Assembly: GCF_001476815.1 (NCBI RefSeq)
Contig: NZ_LDSL01000130.1
Coordinates: 1 to 64,000, forward strand
DNA from: Pseudacidovorax intermedius
GTDB lineage: Bacteria > Pseudomonadota > Gammaproteobacteria > Burkholderiales > Burkholderiaceae_C
Length of the DNA stretch: 64,000 bases
Direction: 5' to 3'
The position numbers and the translations under genes are program-made. The notes beneath the pieces were generated by a model. That model made no database searches. It saw only the letters and a program-made list of their open reading frames with translations, and had not been told where the DNA came from. This document shows positions 60,824-64,000 of the stretch, piece after piece (within the stretch, counting starts at the first letter, position 1; each line of letters starts with the position of its first letter).

Positions 60824-63394
60824 ATGGCAACGACCAATGTCCACACGCTGCGGGTGAGCTCGCCCGCGCTGCCCGTTTTCGCCGGCGAGCCGCTGCTGCA
60901 TCCGGTGCGGCTCTGCGGTCACGAGGGCGTCAACACCCTCTTCTGCTACGAGCTGCTGCTGCAGACCCCGGATTCCCTGACCCCCGGCGCCCTGGCCGAG
61001 GCCTGCGCCAACCTCGACCTCGATGCGCTCATCGGCCGGGAGATCTGCTGCGAGATCGAACTCGACGGCTCGGGTTACTTTCTTCCTGGTGCGGTCGGTG
61101 AGGCAGTGGATGCCGTCGGCGCAGGCATCCGCCAGATCAACGCCCTCATCACCGAGGCTGCCTTGGTCGGCGAGGAAGGCCGCCACCTGCAGTACCGCCT
61201 CGTGCTGCGCCCCTGGCTGCACCTGGCCACCCTCAACGCCGACTGCCGCATCTTCCAGAACGCCACCGTCGTGGACATCCTCGACGCCGTCCTCGCCGAC
61301 TATCCCTTCCCCGTCGACAAGCGCCTGCTCGAGCGCTATCCCACCCGCGACTACCAGACCCAGTTCAACGAGAGCGACTTCGCCTTCTTCGAGCGCCTCT
61401 GCCAGGAATGGGGCATCAGCTACCACTTCGAGCATGCAGGCGGTGCGCACCGCCTGGTGCTCTCGGACCACCTGGGCGCCTACCTGCCCAACCCCAGCCA
61501 GGCCTACCGGCAGGTGGACTACCACCCGCCCGGCTGGAAGCTCGACGCCGAGTACCTGCATGCCTTCGTGCCGGACAGCCGCCTTACATCCGGGCGCTAC
61601 AGCAGCCGCGACTACGACTACACCCGCCCCCGCGCCGACCTGCGCGCCGGCCGCACCGATGCCCGGCCCACCGGTTTCGCCGATGCCGAGGTCTACGCCT
61701 GGCATGCCGGCCTGGGTGGCAGCCACTACGCTCAGCCGAACGCCGGGACAGCGTCCCCGAACGACCCGCGAGCCGAGGGCGACCTGATCGCCCGGCTGCG
61801 CATGCAGGCGCTGCGCACCGCGGGCGCCCGTGCCCGCGCCAGCGGCAACCTGCGCGCCATGGTGCCGGGTTTCACCTTCACCCTGCACAACCACCCCAGG
61901 GATGCGGCCAATGCCGACTACCTGATCCTGGAGACCGACCTGCTGGTGGAGGACACCGGGCCGGACAGCCAGGTCCGGGATGCCGCCCCTGAGCGCCAGC
62001 AGGACTGGCGGGTGAAAGTCGATCTGACGGCCCACCCGATCACCGAGCCGCTGCGCCCAGACATCACGCGGATCAAGCCGCACACGCACGGCCCGCAGAC
62101 GGCGCTGGTGTTGGGCCCCGAGGGGCAGAACCTGTGGACGGACGAACTGGGCCGCATCAAGGTGCAGTTCCCCTGGGACCGGCAGGGCCGGGAGAACCAG
62201 CACAGCAGTTGCTGGGTGCGTGTCTCCAGCCCGTGGGCGGGCAACCAGCTGGGCGGCGTGCACATCCCGCGCATCGGGCAGGAGGTCGTGGTCGATTTCA
62301 TCGCCGGCGATCCGGACCTGCCGATCTGCACGGGGCGGGTGCACAACCAGATGAACCTGCCGCCGTGGGCGTTGCCGGGCCAGAGCGCGCTGTCGGGCTT
62401 CAGAAGCCGGGAACTGAACGAAGGCGGCGGCAACAGCGCGGCAGGGCGCAGCAACCACCTGGTGATGGACGACACGGCCGGGCGCATCCAGGCGCAGCTC
62501 AAGAGCGACCACCAGCATTCGAGCCTGAGCCTGGGCAGCATCACGCGCATCGAAGACAACCAGGGGCGCCAAGAGGCACGGGGTGAAGGCTTCGAACTGC
62601 GCACCGATGGGCACGGCGTGCTGCGGGCGCAGGACGGCATGCTGATCTCCACCGAGGGGCGGGCCAACGCGGCCGGGCACGCCAAGAGCATGGGCGAGAC
62701 CGTCGCCCGGCTGACGTCGGCCGACGCGCAGCACGCCGGCCTGGCCGATGCCGCTGCGACGGCGGGCGCGCAGGAGCGTGCGGGCGATCAGACCGAGGTC
62801 GCGCGAGTCCTGGCCGGCCAGACCGCCGGCATCCGTGGCGACGGCCAGGCCAACGCCGCCGAACGTCGCTTTCCGGAACTGCAGAGTCCGCACCTGCTGC
62901 TCGCCAGTGCCGCGGGCCTGGCGGCCACCACGCCGGGATCGGTGCACCTTCAGGCGGCCGAGCATGCGGTGATCGACAGCGAGGGACACACCAGCCTGAG
63001 CGCCGGCAAGCGGTGGCTGGTGGCGGCCAAGCAGGGCATCCGGCTGTTCGTGCGGCGGGGTGGCATGAAGTGGATCGTGGGCCGCGGCGCCGTGCGCATC
63101 GACGCGCAGAAGGACGCCATGGAGGCCCTGGCGCGCCAGGGCGTGCACATCCGCAGCACGGCCGACCGCATCGTGATCTCCGCGCCGATCAGCGTGACCG
63201 TCAACGGCGGCGGCAGCTTCACCGAGTGGAGCAACGAGGGCATCGTCAACGGCACGCCCGGCGCGTGGGTGGAGCATGCGGCGAGCCATGTGCAGATGGG
63301 GCCGTTCAATCGACCTTTGCAGCCGCAGAACTTCAAGGCCTGCGACACCCAGGAGCGTGAAGCGGACGGCACCGCGGGGACAGTCTCGCGATGA
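60824..63394 (+). CDS. vgrG: T6SS spike protein VgrG with DUF2345 extension
   Basis: An 856-residue spike. The gp27/gp44-like region (FCYELLLQTPDSL, RDYQTQFNESDFAFFERLCQ) is followed by the gp5-like OB fold and spike (WTDELGRIKVQFPWDRQG, WVRVSSPWAGNQLGGVHIPR, GQEVVVDFIAGDPDLPICTG). The C-terminal DUF2345 (residues about 680-820, LLASAAGLAATTPGSVHLQA, VTVNGGGSFTEW) extends the needle. The last 35 residues form a tail (CDTQEREADGTAGTVSR) that may hold the adaptor. There is no known enzymatic domain, so cargo is likely delivered by the DUF4123 adaptor encoded next, whose start overlaps the vgrG stop (ATGA). Ribosome site GAGGAGGGAGA precedes ATG 60824. Confidence 0.96.
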   Translation: MATTNVHTLRVSSPALPVFAGEPLLHPVRLCGHEGVNTLFCYELLLQTPDSLTPGALAEACANLDLDALIGREICCEIELDGSGYFLPGAVGEAVDAVGAGIRQINALITEAALVGEEGRHLQYRLVLRPWLHLATLNADCRIFQNATVVDILDAVLADYPFPVDKRLLERYPTRDYQTQFNESDFAFFERLCQEWGISYHFEHAGGAHRLVLSDHLGAYLPNPSQAYRQVDYHPPGWKLDAEYLHAFVPDSRLTSGRYSSRDYDYTRPRADLRAGRTDARPTGFADAEVYAWHAGLGGSHYAQPNAGTASPNDPRAEGDLIARLRMQALRTAGARARASGNLRAMVPGFTFTLHNHPRDAANADYLILETDLLVEDTGPDSQVRDAAPERQQDWRVKVDLTAHPITEPLRPDITRIKPHTHGPQTALVLGPEGQNLWTDELGRIKVQFPWDRQGRENQHSSCWVRVSSPWAGNQLGGVHIPRIGQEVVVDFIAGDPDLPICTGRVHNQMNLPPWALPGQSALSGFRSRELNEGGGNSAAGRSNHLVMDDTAGRIQAQLKSDHQHSSLSLGSITRIEDNQGRQEARGEGFELRTDGHGVLRAQDGMLISTEGRANAAGHAKSMGETVARLTSADAQHAGLADAAATAGAQERAGDQTEVARVLAGQTAGIRGDGQANAAERRFPELQSPHLLLASAAGLAATTPGSVHLQAAEHAVIDSEGHTSLSAGKRWLVAAKQGIRLFVRRGGMKWIVGRGAVRIDAQKDAMEALARQGVHIRSTADRIVISAPISVTVNGGGSFTEWSNEGIVNGTPGAWVEHAASHVQMGPFNRPLQPQNFKACDTQEREADGTAGTVSR

Positions 63395-64000
63395 CGGACG
63401 CACAGATCGGTGTGAAGCACCCACCCCTCGCTGAACTGCTCGCACAGTTCCTGAATGCATGGGCGCAGTTCGATGCGTCGCCCGTTGCCCTCGACGTCAG
63501 CGAATCGATGGAGGAGACCGAATGCGCGGTGAACGCCTTTCTGCTTCTCAATCGGTGGGCCGACAACCCCGTTGCCGAAGCGATAGCTGCCCAGTTCCCC
63601 GAGATGGCAGAACGCCGTTGTGCCGTCCCGGACGAAGTATTCATTGATCGACTGGCTCAAGCGCCATGCCTCGTGCCCTTGACATCTGCCATGGCTCCTC
63701 ACGCCGCCGCTGACTTGCCAAAGACCTGCTCCGCACGCGCCGTGTTGGCAGGATGGCTGGCATTCGCGTGGAGCCAGGCTCTTACCAGACTTGGCCGCCA
63801 GGATTTGTGCGCCCTGGTGTTGAGCCGCCAGCCAGCCAGCCGCATCGCGTCCCATTGGGTGCGCCTTGGCAATCAGCAGCCACCGGACGGTGGCGACTCC
63901 GTGCTGTTTCGCTATCAAGACCCGCGCGTGATGCAGCGGATGTGGCCATCGCTCACGGCCGGGCAGCGATTGCGCTGGCTTGGCCCGGTCGAGCACTGGT
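63391..64000 (+). CDS. DUF4123-type T6SS effector adaptor (cut by window end)
   Basis: An open reading frame from ATG 63391 to the window edge, 203 residues visible, with no stop. The end of the visible part, VLFRYQDPRVMQRMWPSL then TAGQRLRWLGPVEHW, matches the FR-x-x-DPRVL...L-x-x-x-Q-x-x-x-LLGP core of DUF4123 adaptors (TEC/Tap-1). These load one cognate effector on one VgrG. The N-terminus overlaps the vgrG stop. Base composition looks lower in GC than the core T6SS genes, as often in effector modules. The effector gene should follow immediately to the right of the window. The N-terminal 120 residues are less typical, so the exact subfamily is open. Confidence 0.82.
   Translation, partial: MTDAQIGVKHPPLAELLAQFLNAWAQFDASPVALDVSESMEETECAVNAFLLLNRWADNPVAEAIAAQFPEMAERRCAVPDEVFIDRLAQAPCLVPLTSAMAPHAAADLPKTCSARAVLAGWLAFAWSQALTRLGRQDLCALVLSRQPASRIASHWVRLGNQQPPDGGDSVLFRYQDPRVMQRMWPSLTAGQRLRWLGPVEHW

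Overview
The window is very GC-rich DNA (about 70% by eye), gene-dense, with almost no intergenic space. Gene content and style point to a beta-proteobacterium of the order Burkholderiales, probably Comamonadaceae (Variovorax/Acidovorax/Xylophilus-like). The arguments are the CheY-MCP-CheA block, paired ATP-grasp/alpha-E loci, an etfBA-acyl-CoA dehydrogenase-nitronate monooxygenase string, a PcaR/PobR-like IclR regulator and a Burkholderiales-type T6SS. The genus is inference. No rRNA, tRNA, insertion sequence or CRISPR was seen.

Layout. 1-3740 (minus): chemotaxis operon, read from right to left: response regulator, CheX-like protein, small CheZ-like-motif protein, chemoreceptor, second response regulator, CheA (cut by the window edge). 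4024-7024 (minus): AttH-like secreted protein, cysteine-synthase-like PLP enzyme, small lipoprotein, RidA. 7114-14557 (minus): a three-gene locus of transglutaminase, fused ATP-grasp/alpha-E, and giant transglutaminase-DUF2126. 14700-17090 (plus): comEC. 17166-19713 (plus): a second ATP-grasp plus alpha-E pair as separate genes, followed by a hexamer repeat and a long inverted repeat. 19887-23962: glycerol regulon glpK-glpR divergent from glpD. 24027-31361 (minus): GAF histidine kinase, HD phosphohydrolase, MltB, then TgpA-type transglutaminase-DUF58-MoxR. 31427-34191: class II HDAC-like deacetylase, GIY-YIG-like small protein, MscS channel. 34268-39122 (plus): etfB-etfA behind a promoter carrying a near-perfect 22-bp palindrome, an acyl-CoA dehydrogenase and a nitronate monooxygenase. 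39204-42028: IclR regulator divergent from two shikimate-dehydrogenase-like paralogues, with a PcaU/PcaR-like operator between them.

42338-64000 (plus) is one continuous type VI secretion cluster: small leader ORF, clpV, tssB, tssC, hcp, tssJ, tssK, a Cys-rich beta-helix protein, tssL (with OmpA domain), tssM, tagF, tagK-like, tssE, tssF, vgrG, and a DUF4123 adaptor that runs off the window end. tssG, tssA and PAAR are not in the window. TssJ has no cysteine and so no lipobox. hcp is bracketed by two hairpins. The effector served by the DUF4123 adaptor should lie just beyond position 64000.

Most promising for follow-up: the non-core beta-helix gene inside the T6SS, the non-lipidated TssJ, the truncated vgrG-adaptor effector module, the two neighbouring ATP-grasp/alpha-E loci, the double aroE-like operon with its operator, and the CheX/CheZ-motif pair in the chemotaxis operon.
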